Source: JAKAIY01 sp963809385 (GTDB taxonomy: Bacteria; Chloroflexota; Ktedonobacteria; Ktedonobacterales; JADMIN01). Taken from it: a DNA stretch of 64,000 nt. The DNA lies in contig CAWEJL010000010.1 in the NCBI GenBank assembly GCA_963809385.1, positions 6,566 through 70,565 of the forward strand. The letters run 5' to 3'. Positions 54,288 to 62,842 of this stretch are shown here, piece after piece. Each line of letters opens with the position of its first letter. Position 1 is the stretch's first letter. The notes beneath the pieces were generated by a model that saw only the letters and a list, made by a program, of their open reading frames with translations, was not told the DNA's origin and made no database searches. Position numbers and translations under genes: made by a program.

Positions 54288-56690
54288 TTACCCCGCCAGC
54301 GTCACCACCGTGATGCCGTCGCCACCATCGCGCGGCTCGGCGGAGGCGAACTTCTTGACCAGGGGATGGTGGCGCAGCTGCTCGCGGATGGCCTGGCGTA
54401 GCGCGCCGGTACCTTTGCCGTGTAGCAGCCGCACGCTAGCTAGGCCCGACATCGCGGCGTTGTTGAGGTAGGCCTCGACCTCCTCCAGCGCATCCTCGAC
54501 ACGCCAGCCGCGCAGGTCAAGCTGTAGCTCCGGCGCGGGGGTGTCGTCGCGCGGAGGGAGGGTGACGAGTTGCGGCTCCGCGCGGTAGCCAGCGCTGGAA
54601 ACGCTCACGCGCTCCGCTCCGGCGCGGACCTGCCGGCGGCTCAGCCGCTCAAGGTTGCTGGCGGCCACCCGCATCCGCATCGAGCCGATCTGCACCTCGA
54701 CATCGCCGCGCGCGTTGGGAAGCGACAGCACCTCGCCGCGCTGGTCCATCGAGCGCACCCGCACCGTGTCGCCAACCGCCAGCTCTCCGGCCTCCACCTC
54801 ATCGCCGCGTTCATCTACCTCGATCACTGGCTTCAGGCGTGAGGGCAGCGGCGCGTTGCGCGTCTCGACCTTCTGGGCGCGGGCGCGCAGCTGCTCCAGC
54901 CGCTCCTCGGTCATGCTCCGGCGCATCTGCGTGCGGATACGCGCCAGCTCGGCCTGCGCCGCCTCGGACTCACGGCGAGCCTGTGCGCGAGCGTCGTTGA
55001 TGACTCGCTCGCGCTCCGCCTCCAGCTCGCGGCGCATGCGCTCCAGCTCTTTGCGCTGGTATTCGGCCTCGGCGCGCTCCATGCTCAGGTGGTAACGCTC
55101 GTCAGCGGCTCCCTGCCGCTCCTCCGCCAGCGTCGTCAGCAGCCCCTCCATCTCGACCCCGGCTGTCCCCAGGAACTCGCGCGCCTGGGTAATGATGTTT
55201 TCCGGCAGGCCCAGACGGCTGGCGATGGCCAGCGCGTTGCTGCGACCCGGCAGGCCAATGGTCAGGCGGTAGGTCGGCGAAAGCGTCTCCACGTTGAACT
55301 CGACCGAGGCGTTGACGGCCCCCTCGCGCTCGTGGGCGAAGGCCTTCAGCTCGGAGTAGTGTGTGGTGGCGACCGTAGCGACACCGCGCTCCAGCAGCCA
55401 GGTCAGGATTGCGCGGGCCAGCGCCGAGCCTTCGCTGGGGTCGGTCCCGGCGCCCAGCTCATCCAGCAGAATGAGCGCGCCGGGTGTGGCCACGCGCAGG
55501 ATCTCGACGATACGGCTGAGGTGCGAGGAGAAGGTGCTGAGGCTCTGCTCGATGCTCTGCTCGTCGCCAATGTCGGCGAAGATGTCATGCCAGACCGGAA
55601 TCTCTGAGCCATCGCCCGCCGGGATGTGCAGTCCGGCCAGCGCCATCAGCGAGAGCAGGCCGACGGTCTTCAGCGCAACGGTCTTGCCGCCGGTGTTCGG
55701 GCCGGTGACGACCACCATATGCGCCTCGTCGCCGCCCAGCCAGAAGTCAATCGGCACCACCTTGCCCGTCAACAGCGGGTGCCGCGCCTGGCGCAGCAGC
55801 AACCGCCCAGCGGTGTTCAGCTCCGGCGCGCTGGCGCGGATCAGGCTGGCGTAGCGCGCCTTGGCCAGGCAGAGGTCAATCTCCGCCAGCAACTCCACCG
55901 CCAGAATGATGTACGGCGCGTCCTGGCCCACGAGCTCGGAGAGCTCCGCCAGGATGCGCTCGACCTCCTGCCGCTCCTCGATCTGGAGCTGGCGGAGCTT
56001 GTTGTTCATCTCCACTACCACCAGCGGCTCGACGAAAACCGTCGCCCCGCTGCCTGACTGGTCGTGGACGATGCCGCGCACCTGGCCGCGCGCCTCCGCC
56101 CGCACCGGTAGCACATAGCGGTCGGAGCGCATGGTGATGATCGGGTCTTGGAGCGCCGAGCGGAACTCGTTGACCAGCGTGCCTAGCCGCTCCTGTAGTC
56201 GCTGCTGCGCGGCGCGAATGTCGCTGCGAAGCTGGCGCAAGCGCGGCGAGGCGGAGTCGAGGACATCGCCTTCCTCGCTGATGCAGGTGGCGATGCGCGA
56301 CTCGAGCGGCCCGCGCTGCGGCAGGTCCACCGCCAGCCCTTTGAGCAGCGGGAAGCCCTCTTCCATGCGCGTGATAAGGCGGCTGACATGGATCGAGGAA
56401 CGCACGGTAGCGGCGATGTCGAGCAGATCAGCGGGCGTCAGGACCTTGCCGCGCTCGGCGGCGCGTGTCTGCGGGCGCACGTCGCGCGCGCCGCGCACGC
56501 CCGCGTCGGGGCGCAGGTCGAGCAGCTTGCGCGCCTCGGCGGTGTAAGCCTGGCGGCGTCGCGCCTCATCCACGTCGCTCGTCGGCTCGAGGGCAAGCGC
56601 CAGCTCGCGGCTGGCTGAGAAGGCGGTCTCCGCTGCCAGTCGCTCGATGATCTTGGGATATTCCAGTGTTGTCAGACTCTTGGTATGCAT
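54288..56690 (-). CDS. mutS2: Endonuclease MutS2
   Basis: 800 residues. In bacteria it suppresses homologous recombination and rescues collided ribosomes. The N-terminal core reads LEYPKIIERLAAETAFSASRELAL. The ABC ATPase has Walker A GPNTGGKTVALKT (residues about 330-342), DELGAGTDPSEGSAL (signature and Walker B) and TTHYSELKAFAHER. A long coiled coil follows (about residues 500-610, GERQGAADERYHLSMERAEAEYQRKELERMRRELE in pieces). Then comes a KOW-like stretch and the C-terminal Smr nuclease domain, LDLRGWRVEDALEEVEAYL and RLLHGKGTGALRQAIREQL. ATG at 56690 follows GAGAGAG; the frame upstream has no homology. Confidence 0.95.
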   Translation of the reverse strand: MHTKSLTTLEYPKIIERLAAETAFSASRELALALEPTSDVDEARRRQAYTAEARKLLDLRPDAGVRGARDVRPQTRAAERGKVLTPADLLDIAATVRSSIHVSRLITRMEEGFPLLKGLAVDLPQRGPLESRIATCISEEGDVLDSASPRLRQLRSDIRAAQQRLQERLGTLVNEFRSALQDPIITMRSDRYVLPVRAEARGQVRGIVHDQSGSGATVFVEPLVVVEMNNKLRQLQIEERQEVERILAELSELVGQDAPYIILAVELLAEIDLCLAKARYASLIRASAPELNTAGRLLLRQARHPLLTGKVVPIDFWLGGDEAHMVVVTGPNTGGKTVALKTVGLLSLMALAGLHIPAGDGSEIPVWHDIFADIGDEQSIEQSLSTFSSHLSRIVEILRVATPGALILLDELGAGTDPSEGSALARAILTWLLERGVATVATTHYSELKAFAHEREGAVNASVEFNVETLSPTYRLTIGLPGRSNALAIASRLGLPENIITQAREFLGTAGVEMEGLLTTLAEERQGAADERYHLSMERAEAEYQRKELERMRRELEAERERVINDARAQARRESEAAQAELARIRTQMRRSMTEERLEQLRARAQKVETRNAPLPSRLKPVIEVDERGDEVEAGELAVGDTVRVRSMDQRGEVLSLPNARGDVEVQIGSMRMRVAASNLERLSRRQVRAGAERVSVSSAGYRAEPQLVTLPPRDDTPAPELQLDLRGWRVEDALEEVEAYLNNAAMSGLASVRLLHGKGTGALRQAIREQLRHHPLVKKFASAEPRDGGDGITVVTLAG

Positions 56691-56712
56691 TGCTCTCTCG
56701 ACTCGCGTCCGA

Positions 56713-56828
56713 GACACGGGCGGTTGAAACCGCGCCTCAAGGCGGCTCCCGCCGCCACAAGACCCGCCTGCGCGGGTTCACATCTGGCTTCTCCCCTGCG
56801 CTGGCCATTCATGGCCGCGCCCCCAGCG
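56713..56828. repeat. Palindromic repeat cluster upstream of mutS2
   Basis: GGGCGGTTGAAACCGCGCC, GGCGG/CCGCC pieces, GACCCGCCTGCGCGGGTTC and GGCCATTCATGGCC follow each other between the methyltransferase and mutS2. The last module matches those at 19485 and 23267. Confidence 0.7.
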
Positions 56829-56831
56829 CAA

Positions 56832-57560
56832 TCACACATTGGCCGCTTTGTTCGCCATAACGACATACGCTACCCAGAAGGGTCCGCTCACACATTCCGC
56901 CTGAGGGGCCAGTCCCGCGTCCTTCAGGCGTCCCATCAGCGGCGTGGCGATAGTACCGGCGCAACTGACGGTCGCCTGCGCGCTCCGGCCATACACCAGA
57001 CGCTGGATGGCCACCAACGGTCGCAGGATGGCCCGCGCGGGCAGCAGCGACGCCCCCAACACGATCACCAGCCGCCCGCCGGGCCGCAGCACGCGCGCAA
57101 TCTCGCGCAACGCCGCCGGATCGGCGATATAGTCCGTCGGGAACGTGCTCACGACCGTATCGAACGACGCCTCCGCGAACGGCAGCGCCTGCACGCTGGC
57201 CTGCTGAATGGCCCCATCCTCCACTGGCAAGTGGCGGCGGCGAAGCTCGCGCCGGGTAGCGGCCACCATCTGCGGCGAGCGGTCAATCGCCCGGCAGCGA
57301 TAGCCGCGCTCGACCATGTCAGCTTGCAGCGTGCCGATGCCGCAACCCACCTCCAGCACATCCGGCCCCGTCAGCCGCGAGAGCGCCAGCCGTTGCCAGA
57401 CGCGCCACTGCCCGGCGAAGGGCAGCGTGCTGGCCAGCCAGTAGAGCGCGCGGCTGCGGTAGAGCAGCTCGAACAGCCAGCGCACGATGCTCCAGCGCGC
57501 CCCATCGCGGCGCTCCGCCCACGTCCGCGCGCTACCGGCGCTGTCAGCCTTGCCAGCCAT
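56832..57560 (-). CDS. Class I SAM-dependent methyltransferase
   Basis: 242 residues. VLEVGCGIGTLQADMVERGYRCRAIDRSPQMV is the SAM-binding motif I and the ribose-binding acidic loop; VQALPFAEASFDTVVSTFPTDYI is motif II/III; LREIARVLRPGGRLVIVLG is post-motif III. The N-terminal region WSIVRWLFELLYRSRALYWLASTLPF is hydrophobic and may associate with membrane. It resembles UbiE/COQ5-type quinone or sterol methyltransferases, but the substrate cannot be read. The start at 57560 is fixed by GGAGG; an upstream in-frame start has no homology. Confidence 0.88.
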   Translation of the reverse strand: MAGKADSAGSARTWAERRDGARWSIVRWLFELLYRSRALYWLASTLPFAGQWRVWQRLALSRLTGPDVLEVGCGIGTLQADMVERGYRCRAIDRSPQMVAATRRELRRRHLPVEDGAIQQASVQALPFAEASFDTVVSTFPTDYIADPAALREIARVLRPGGRLVIVLGASLLPARAILRPLVAIQRLVYGRSAQATVSCAGTIATPLMGRLKDAGLAPQAECVSGPFWVAYVVMANKAANV

Positions 57561-57720
57561 CTTCGCCTCCTTCGCGCCATCCCCCCCAGGAATCCGGACG
57601 CGCGCGATGGCCCTGAAGCCAGGCGGCGCCAGCGTGATGCCAGCGCGCGCCACAGCCTCAGGGCCACCCATGCCGGTATTGACGATTCACAACGGCTCGC
57701 GAGCCGCGCTCAGGATGCGA

Positions 57721-58383
57721 CTAGCGCGTCAGAGCGGTCTCGGCGGGCGACAGAATCTCGTCAATCAGGCCATACGTGACAGCGTCCTGCGCGCTCAGAT
57801 AGTAGTTGCGGTCCGAGTCGCGCTTGATGATGTCAGTCGTCTGGCCGGTGTGGCTGGACAGAATCGAGTAGAGCGCGTCGCGCAGACGCAGAATCTCGCG
57901 CGCGGTGATCTCGATATCCGCCGCCTGGCCCTCGGCGCCGCCCAGCGGCTGGTGGATCAGGATGGTGGAATGCGGTAGGGCGTAGCGCTTGCCCTTGGCC
58001 CCGGCGGCCAGAATGACGGCGCCCATGCTCATCGCCATGCCCATGCAGAACGTGGCCACATCGGGCTTGATGTACTGCATGGTGTCGTAGATCGCCAGCC
58101 CGGCGTAGATGCTGCCGCCTGGGCTGTTGATGTACATGCTGATGTCCTTGCTGGCGTCCTCGCTCTGCAGGAACAGAAGCTGGGCGACAACCAGGTTGGC
58201 GACGGTATCGTCAATCGGCGTGCCGATGAAGATGATGCGCTCCTTGAGCAGGCGGGAATAGATATCCATCCCGCGCTCGCCGCGCGCCGTCTGCTCGATG
58301 ACGTTTGGCACCAGCAGATTGGATGGAATGGGCGCGTTCCCCGCGAGCCGGCGCAGCGCCTCAGGGTCGAATGGGTGGCTCAT
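57721..58383 (-). CDS. clpP: ClpP-family serine protease
   Basis: 220 residues, with a longer N-terminal stretch than the usual ~195-210. Core segments: ERGMDIYSRLLKERIIFIGTPIDDTVANLVVAQLLFL, INSPGGSIYAGLAIYDTM, the nucleophile Ser119 in MGMAMSMGAVIL and His144 in STILIHQPLGG. In the common family the first position is GMAASMGA. At the position that I align with the third triad residue (E. coli Asp171) this protein has Asn193 (RDSDRNYYLS). The start at 58383 follows AGGAG. No clpX lies next to it. It forms the proteolytic chamber of a Clp machine, possibly a paralogue with altered activity. Confidence 0.93.
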   Translation of the reverse strand: MSHPFDPEALRRLAGNAPIPSNLLVPNVIEQTARGERGMDIYSRLLKERIIFIGTPIDDTVANLVVAQLLFLQSEDASKDISMYINSPGGSIYAGLAIYDTMQYIKPDVATFCMGMAMSMGAVILAAGAKGKRYALPHSTILIHQPLGGAEGQAADIEITAREILRLRDALYSILSSHTGQTTDIIKRDSDRNYYLSAQDAVTYGLIDEILSPAETALTR

Positions 58384-58618
58384 AGTGTGTTCTCCTGTGA
58401 TAACGTGGCTGCCGGCTGGGTCAGTCGCCCGTGTGGCGGACATCTCCCTATGGGAAATATCGCCTCGCGCTGCTCTCAGGCGTCATCGGGGATGCGAACA
58501 CCCCAGACGCCGCCCGCCTCTCCGCGCGCGCTCGCGGCGGGCTGAACCCCGTGACAGGTACCCACAGAATAGCACAAATGCCCGATTCGCTGCCAAAGCG
58601 CGGAGGGCCATGAGAACG

Positions 58619-58657
58619 CCGCCAGCCACCCCTGCGTATTGCGGAGGTGGCTGGCGG
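58619..58657 (-). terminator. Terminator-like hairpin after fabH
   Basis: CCGCCAGCCACC (58619-58630) pairs with 58646-58657 (12 bp) around a fifteen-base loop, beginning about 24 bases after the fabH stop on the minus strand, followed by GTTCTC. The gap 58384-58618 holds nothing else that I can name. Confidence 0.6.
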
Positions 58658-58680
58658 AACGCGTTGGAGCGTGGACGGCG

Positions 58681-59727
58681 CTAGCGGTGGCCTGTCACTG
58701 TAACAGGAGTCGCCTGCTTGGCGGTGGGCTTGGTGGCCACGGGGGCGGTCCACTTCACCACGGCGGCGGCCCAGGTCAGGCCAGCGCCGAACGCCACCAT
58801 GCCCAGGTGCGCGCCGGGGTAGACCAGGCCCTGGTCAATCGCCTCGCACAGCGCGATCGGCACAGCGGCCGCCGAGGTGTTGCCATACTTCTGGATGTTG
58901 ACGAAGACCTTCTCCGGCGGCAAGCCAAGCCGCTTGGAGGCCGATTCGATGATACGCAGGTTGGCCTGATGGGGGATGAATAAGTCCATGTCTTGCGTGG
59001 TCATGCCCGCGTTCGCCAGCGCTTCTTCCATCGCCGTGCCCATCACGCGGGTAGCGAACTTGAAGACCTCGCCGCCGTTCATCTTGACGTACTGCCGCCC
59101 CTCGCGCAGGCCCTCCTCGGTCAGCGGCTCTTTCGTGCCGCCAGCGGGGACGTAGAGCAGCTCAGGCCGCGCGCCATCGCTGCCGAGGGTGTAGCCCAAC
59201 ACGCCGCCGGGCTGCTCGCTGGCGCTCAGCACCACCGCGCCCGCGCCATCACCGAAGAGCACACAGGTGCCGCGGTCGGTGAAGTCCACCACTTTCGAGA
59301 GCACCTCGACGCCGACCACGAGCACATGCTTGGCCGCGCCAGTGGCGATGAACTGCTGCGCCACGCTGAGCGCGTAGAGGAAACCTGTGCAAGCCGCTTG
59401 CATATCGAACGCGCCGCACTGCGCGCCGAGAGCATTCTGCACGAGGTTCGCCGTCGAGGGGAACTTGTAGTCCTGCGAGACCGTCGCGATGATGATGAGG
59501 CCGAGGTCTTTGCCTTCGATGCCTGCGCGCTCCAGCGCCTGGCGCGCCGCCGGGAGCGCGAGGCTGGAGGCCGTCTCGTCGGGCCGCGCGATGTGGCGCT
59601 GCTTGATACCCGTGCGAGACGTGATCCACTCATCAGAGGTTTCGACCATCCGCTCCAGGTCGGCGTTGGTCAGCGTTTGCTCTGGCACATACATGCCCCA
59701 GCCCGTGATGGCGCTGTAGCGGCTCAT
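58681..59727 (-). CDS. fabH: 3-oxoacyl-ACP synthase III (KASIII)
   Basis: 348 residues; condenses an acyl-CoA with malonyl-ACP to start fatty acid synthesis. RYSAITGWGMYVPEQTLTN, ETSDEWITSRTGIKQRHIA, catalytic Cys in DMQAACTGFLYAL, His in LFIPHQANLRII and Asn in YGNTSAAAVPIAL complete the triad. FGDGAGAVVL is also typical. The C-terminal extension (APVATKPTAKQATPVTVTGHR) goes past the normal end and is Ala/Thr/Lys-rich. ATG at 59727 follows GAGGAG. Confidence 0.95.
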   Translation of the reverse strand: MSRYSAITGWGMYVPEQTLTNADLERMVETSDEWITSRTGIKQRHIARPDETASSLALPAARQALERAGIEGKDLGLIIIATVSQDYKFPSTANLVQNALGAQCGAFDMQAACTGFLYALSVAQQFIATGAAKHVLVVGVEVLSKVVDFTDRGTCVLFGDGAGAVVLSASEQPGGVLGYTLGSDGARPELLYVPAGGTKEPLTEEGLREGRQYVKMNGGEVFKFATRVMGTAMEEALANAGMTTQDMDLFIPHQANLRIIESASKRLGLPPEKVFVNIQKYGNTSAAAVPIALCEAIDQGLVYPGAHLGMVAFGAGLTWAAAVVKWTAPVATKPTAKQATPVTVTGHR

Positions 59728-59823
59728 ACTACTCCTCGCTGAATGCGGCCCCAGGCGCGCCGCCGGGCGCGAACATATCGCCCGCCTGCTGGCGCGTCGT
59801 GCGGAAGGGACGCTTTGGCGGCC

Positions 59824-59851
59824 ATTGTAACATAATCCGACATGCCACGAA
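59824..59851 (-). promoter_or_regulatory. Promoter for fabH
   Basis: On the minus strand TTCGTG and TACAAT (the latter with a preceding TG, extended -10) at 16-bp spacing, about 97 bases before the start codon. Confidence 0.5.
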
Positions 59852-59995
59852 CACCGCGTTCTCGCATCCCGCCCGCACGCAGGAAAGTCCCTTGCCAAGC
59901 GGGTTAGAGGCCCCACGTGAGCGCACGGCGAAGAATCCGCGCGCACATCAAGAGGGGGTCAAATTGGGGGTCAAACGTCCTAGTGGGAGCGTGGC

Positions 59996-60520
59996 ATGAG
60001 TTACGTCCAAGTGGACCAGGGATTGGTCACGCATCGCAAGACCTTGCGGTTGGCGCGGCTACTCGGTGAGAGTCGCTACGCGGTGGTGGGACGGCTGGTG
60101 GCGCTGTGGAGCTGGTGCCTCGACAGCGCGCTCACCGGCGAGCTCCGCGACGTGGACGCCGACATCCTCGCCGACGTGATGGGGTGGGACGCCTCCTGCG
60201 GCTCTGGCGGTTCTGGCGGCAAGCCGGCCGATCTGTTCGAGGCGCTGATCACCGCGGGCTTCCTTGACCTCGATGACCACGGACGGCTGCGGCTGCACAA
60301 CTGGGACCTGCGCATGGGTCCGCTGATCAAGCGCCGCGCCGATCAAGCGGCCGCCTCTGCCCGCTACCGCGAGAGCCAGCGCAGCCAGCGCGTTTTACCC
60401 GCGTACCAGCCGGACGTTGATGAGGGTAACGGCGACGGTCACGGTGGTCACGGTGGTCACGGTGGTGATGGAACACGCGCCGCGCTGCCACGCATGACGT
60501 CAACATCACGTCATGCGTAA
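59996..60520 (+). CDS. Phage-type replication/DnaD-like N-domain protein
   Basis: 174 residues. The N-terminal winged-helix-like region (MSYVQVDQGLVTHRKTLRLARLLGESRYAVVGRLVALWSWCLD in pieces, then DADILADVMGWD, FEALITAGFLDLDDHGRLRLHNWD) is the pattern of phage replisome organisers that help load helicase. The C-terminal half is low complexity, with a GGTCACGGT repeat encoding GHGGHGGHGGDG. A short direct repeat GGGGGTCAAA occurs twice (about 59954-59977) just before the gene. A hairpin (60491-60517) overlaps the last codons. It marks the start of an accessory end region. Confidence 0.68.
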   Translation: MSYVQVDQGLVTHRKTLRLARLLGESRYAVVGRLVALWSWCLDSALTGELRDVDADILADVMGWDASCGSGGSGGKPADLFEALITAGFLDLDDHGRLRLHNWDLRMGPLIKRRADQAAASARYRESQRSQRVLPAYQPDVDEGNGDGHGGHGGHGGDGTRAALPRMTSTSRHA

Positions 60521-60540
60521 GAGTAGAGTAGAGCAGAGTA

Positions 60541-61564
60541 ACTTGGGAGTTGTGCTAGTTCGATTGAGTTGACAAAGAATGCTCGGTTGGCTACAAGGGA
60601 GTCATCTTACCACCCCCTTCAGCCAACCGAGGTGACTCCGATGATAGCCGATTTCGACGACCTGTGCACCTGGATGTACGTGCTCATCAGCGACCTGTTT
60701 GCTCCGCTGGCCGCGCACGTCGCCCGCCCTGGTCCAGCGCCGACCTGCACGGACGCCGAGTTGATCACGATGGCGATTGTCGGCGAATGCTGCGGCTGGG
60801 ATCAGGAAACGGTCTTGCTCAGCCGCTGGCGCGAGCATCGCGATCTCTTCCCGCAGCAGCCCGAACGCTCGCGCTTCAATCGCCGTCGCCGCGACCTGGC
60901 GCAGGTCATCAATCTGGTGCGCCAAGCGATTATGCAGGTCCTTGACCTCGCCCAGGACACCCAGTGCATCATCGATAGCCTGCCCGTCCCGGTCGTCCAG
61001 TTCTCCTACGTGCCGCAGGCGAGCGTCGAGTGGAAGATCGCCGGGGCCACCTTCGGCCATTGCTGCTCGAAGAAGCAGGCCATCTTTGGCTACAAGCTGC
61101 ATCTGCTCCTCACCCAGCGCGGCGTCATCCGCGACTTCGAGCTGGCCTCCGCCAACCTGCCCGACCTCACGGTCGGCGTCGAGTTGCTCGCGGGCCACGC
61201 GGACCTTCAGGTGTTAGGCGACAAGGGGTACATCAGCCAGGCGGTCGCCGCCGATCTGCGCGATCAGCGCAACGTTCCGCTCGTCACCGTGCCGCGCGGC
61301 AACCCGCGTCACCAGCCCTCAGAGGGCGTTCCGTCAGTTGCACGCGCATCTGCGTCAACTCATCGAGACCGTCAACAGTCAGTTCGCCCTCCAGTTCCAC
61401 GTCGAAACCAACCATGCCCACAGTTTCCGAGGGCTGACGGCGCGCCTCTACACCAAATTCACGGCCCACACCTTCTGCGTCTGGCTCAATCGCTTGCTCG
61501 GCGTCACCGATGTCCTTCACCTCAAGACACTCGCCTCCCCTTTCAACTAGCACAATTCCCCAGT
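60541..61564 (+). mobile_element. IS982-like insertion sequence
   Basis: The ends ACTTGGGAGTTGTGCTAGTT (60541-60560) and its inverted copy at 61545-61564 (18 of 20 match) bound one transposase gene. The element sits at the break of a DNA methyltransferase gene, whose N-terminal half is on the right; its other half is not on the left. No clear target duplication is seen, which suggests deletion or rearrangement after insertion. Confidence 0.85.
60641..61550 (+). CDS. IS982-family transposase, frameshifted
   Basis: About 303 residues after restoration. The N-terminal part is the family's LCTWMYVLISDLFAPL and CTDAELITMAIVGECCGW. The DDE core reads IIDSLPVPVVQFSYV (first D), GATFGHCCSKKQAIFGYKLHLLLTQRGVI and VLGDKGYIS (second D). 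After an indel at about 61300-61330 it reads LIETVNSQFALQFHVET (E) and GLTARLYTKFTAHTFCVWLNRLLG. The stop overlaps the right terminal repeat. The break may be a real disabling mutation or an error. Confidence 0.88.
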
Positions 61565-62291
61565 TATCAACGGCAAAACGTCTACCTGTCCCCTCCTCAA
61601 CGTAGCGGTAAAAGTTATCCAGATAAGATTGATCGTAAACTCCATACTGGACGTGATAGCGAAAACTATCGCCCTTTGTATATAGAAATATCGTGTCGTG
61701 AATGTGGTTGTAGGTATGAGAGTCACTGCGGGCCGACGTGCGCTTCCAAATTATCTCGTTCTGACAATGATCTCGACCAAAGACCTCGTCAAGTACAGCT
61801 TTAGCATAGTGCCCCATATTCCAGTCCAGATGCACATACATGCTTCCATCTTCGGTTATTAATAGATCGCAAAGTAGCACAATCGTCTCATAGAACCATT
61901 GCAGATAGCTGTCTAGCCCTTTGCCCCAGGTATCGCGATAGGCCTTCTGCTCGATCATGCTGGGCTCTTTGAGGAAGGAGTCGTCGGATTCGGGGATGGT
62001 GGTGGTGAAGGAGAAGTCGGCGCCGGTGGCGAAGGGTGGGTCAATGTAGATCAGGTTGACCTTGCCGGCGAATTCGGGCAGGAGGGAGGGCAGGACGTAT
62101 TTCTTGTCGCCCCAGATCAGGCGGTTGCGCCACTCGGCTGGCTGGCCCTGCTCCCAGAGGCTGCGGGCGGCGGCGCGCTGGACGCCGGATTCGTTGACGG
62201 TCTCGACGGTCTGGAAGGGGAGGGCGATGCGTACGGGGGCGACGCGCTTGCCATCCTTGTCGTATTTGCCTTCCCAGGTCAGCTCAGTCAT
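61565..62291 (-). pseudogene. Truncated site-specific DNA methyltransferase, cut by IS
   Basis: The intact N-terminal ~242 residues start MTELTWEGKYDKDGKR, have LIWGDKKYVLPSL and the catalytic motif IDPPFATGADF (DPPF), and EIIWKRTSARSDSHTYNHIHDTIFLYTKG. This is a type III-like (Mod) N6-adenine or N4-cytosine methyltransferase. The frame reads GRRFAVDN and then enters the IS end. The C-terminal part with the SAM-binding F-G-G-T/FxGxG motif is gone, so it should be inactive. No restriction gene is in the window. Confidence 0.85.
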
Positions 62292-62384
62292 TGGTGTCCG
62301 TCTCCTGTTCGCCGCCGCGATTGTCGTTATCGCTCGCTTGCGGCGTCAGTATAACGCGGCGGGCGGGGCGGGCGCCAGGGGCAG

Positions 62385-62540
62385 GGGGCCTCATCCGGCC
62401 TCCGGCCACCTTCTCCTTGCGAGGAGAAGGCCCCACCCAGCAGTGTGATGGGGGGCGAAATGGTTTGCCTTCCATGCGGCACGCCGCGCGGCGATCCCCT
62501 CGCCCCGCGGGGAGAGGGGGAACCCGGTGGGGGCGGGGTG
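62385..62540. repeat. Two CCTCACCCCC-type repeat copies
   Basis: A divergent copy (CCTCATCCGGCCTCCGGCC with a CTTCTCC/GGAGAAGG hairpin) and a standard one (CCCTCGCCCCGCGGGGAGAGGGGG) in the gene-free stretch 62292-62720. Nothing else is recognised there. Confidence 0.75.
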
Positions 62541-62720
62541 GGCCCGAGGAATCGCGTGAGGCGGGCGACCGCCTCTGGCTGCGGGTGGGCGCTGGCTGGG
62601 GTCCAGCCGGATGGCGCGGACGGAGGCGCTGCCGCTGAGGCCGTAGGCTCCGCGCTGATGCTGGGGGAGCGCTGAAACGCCGCTGCGCTTAGACGCCAAT
62701 CGTACCTGTGGTGGGCGCCC

Positions 62721-62842
62721 GCGTAGCGGCCAGCCCGCGTCCGCGTAGCGGCCAGTCCGCGTAGCGGCCAGCCCGCGTCCGCGTATAATCGGCTGGAGCC
62801 AATCGGCTGGAGCCAATCGGCTGGAGCCAATCGGCTGGAGCC
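62721..62842. repeat. Two adjoining tandem arrays in transposase remnant
   Basis: 62721-62780: units GCGTAGCGGCCAG(C/T)CC of 22, 16 and 22 bases. 62787-62842: AATCGGCTGGAGCC repeated four times without change. They replace the region where the transposase catalytic core should continue. Confidence 0.9.

Noticed and set aside
60400..60470. GGTCACGGT repeats as a CRISPR remnant
   Set aside because: Nine-base units without spacers inside an open frame; simple low-complexity coding repeat.
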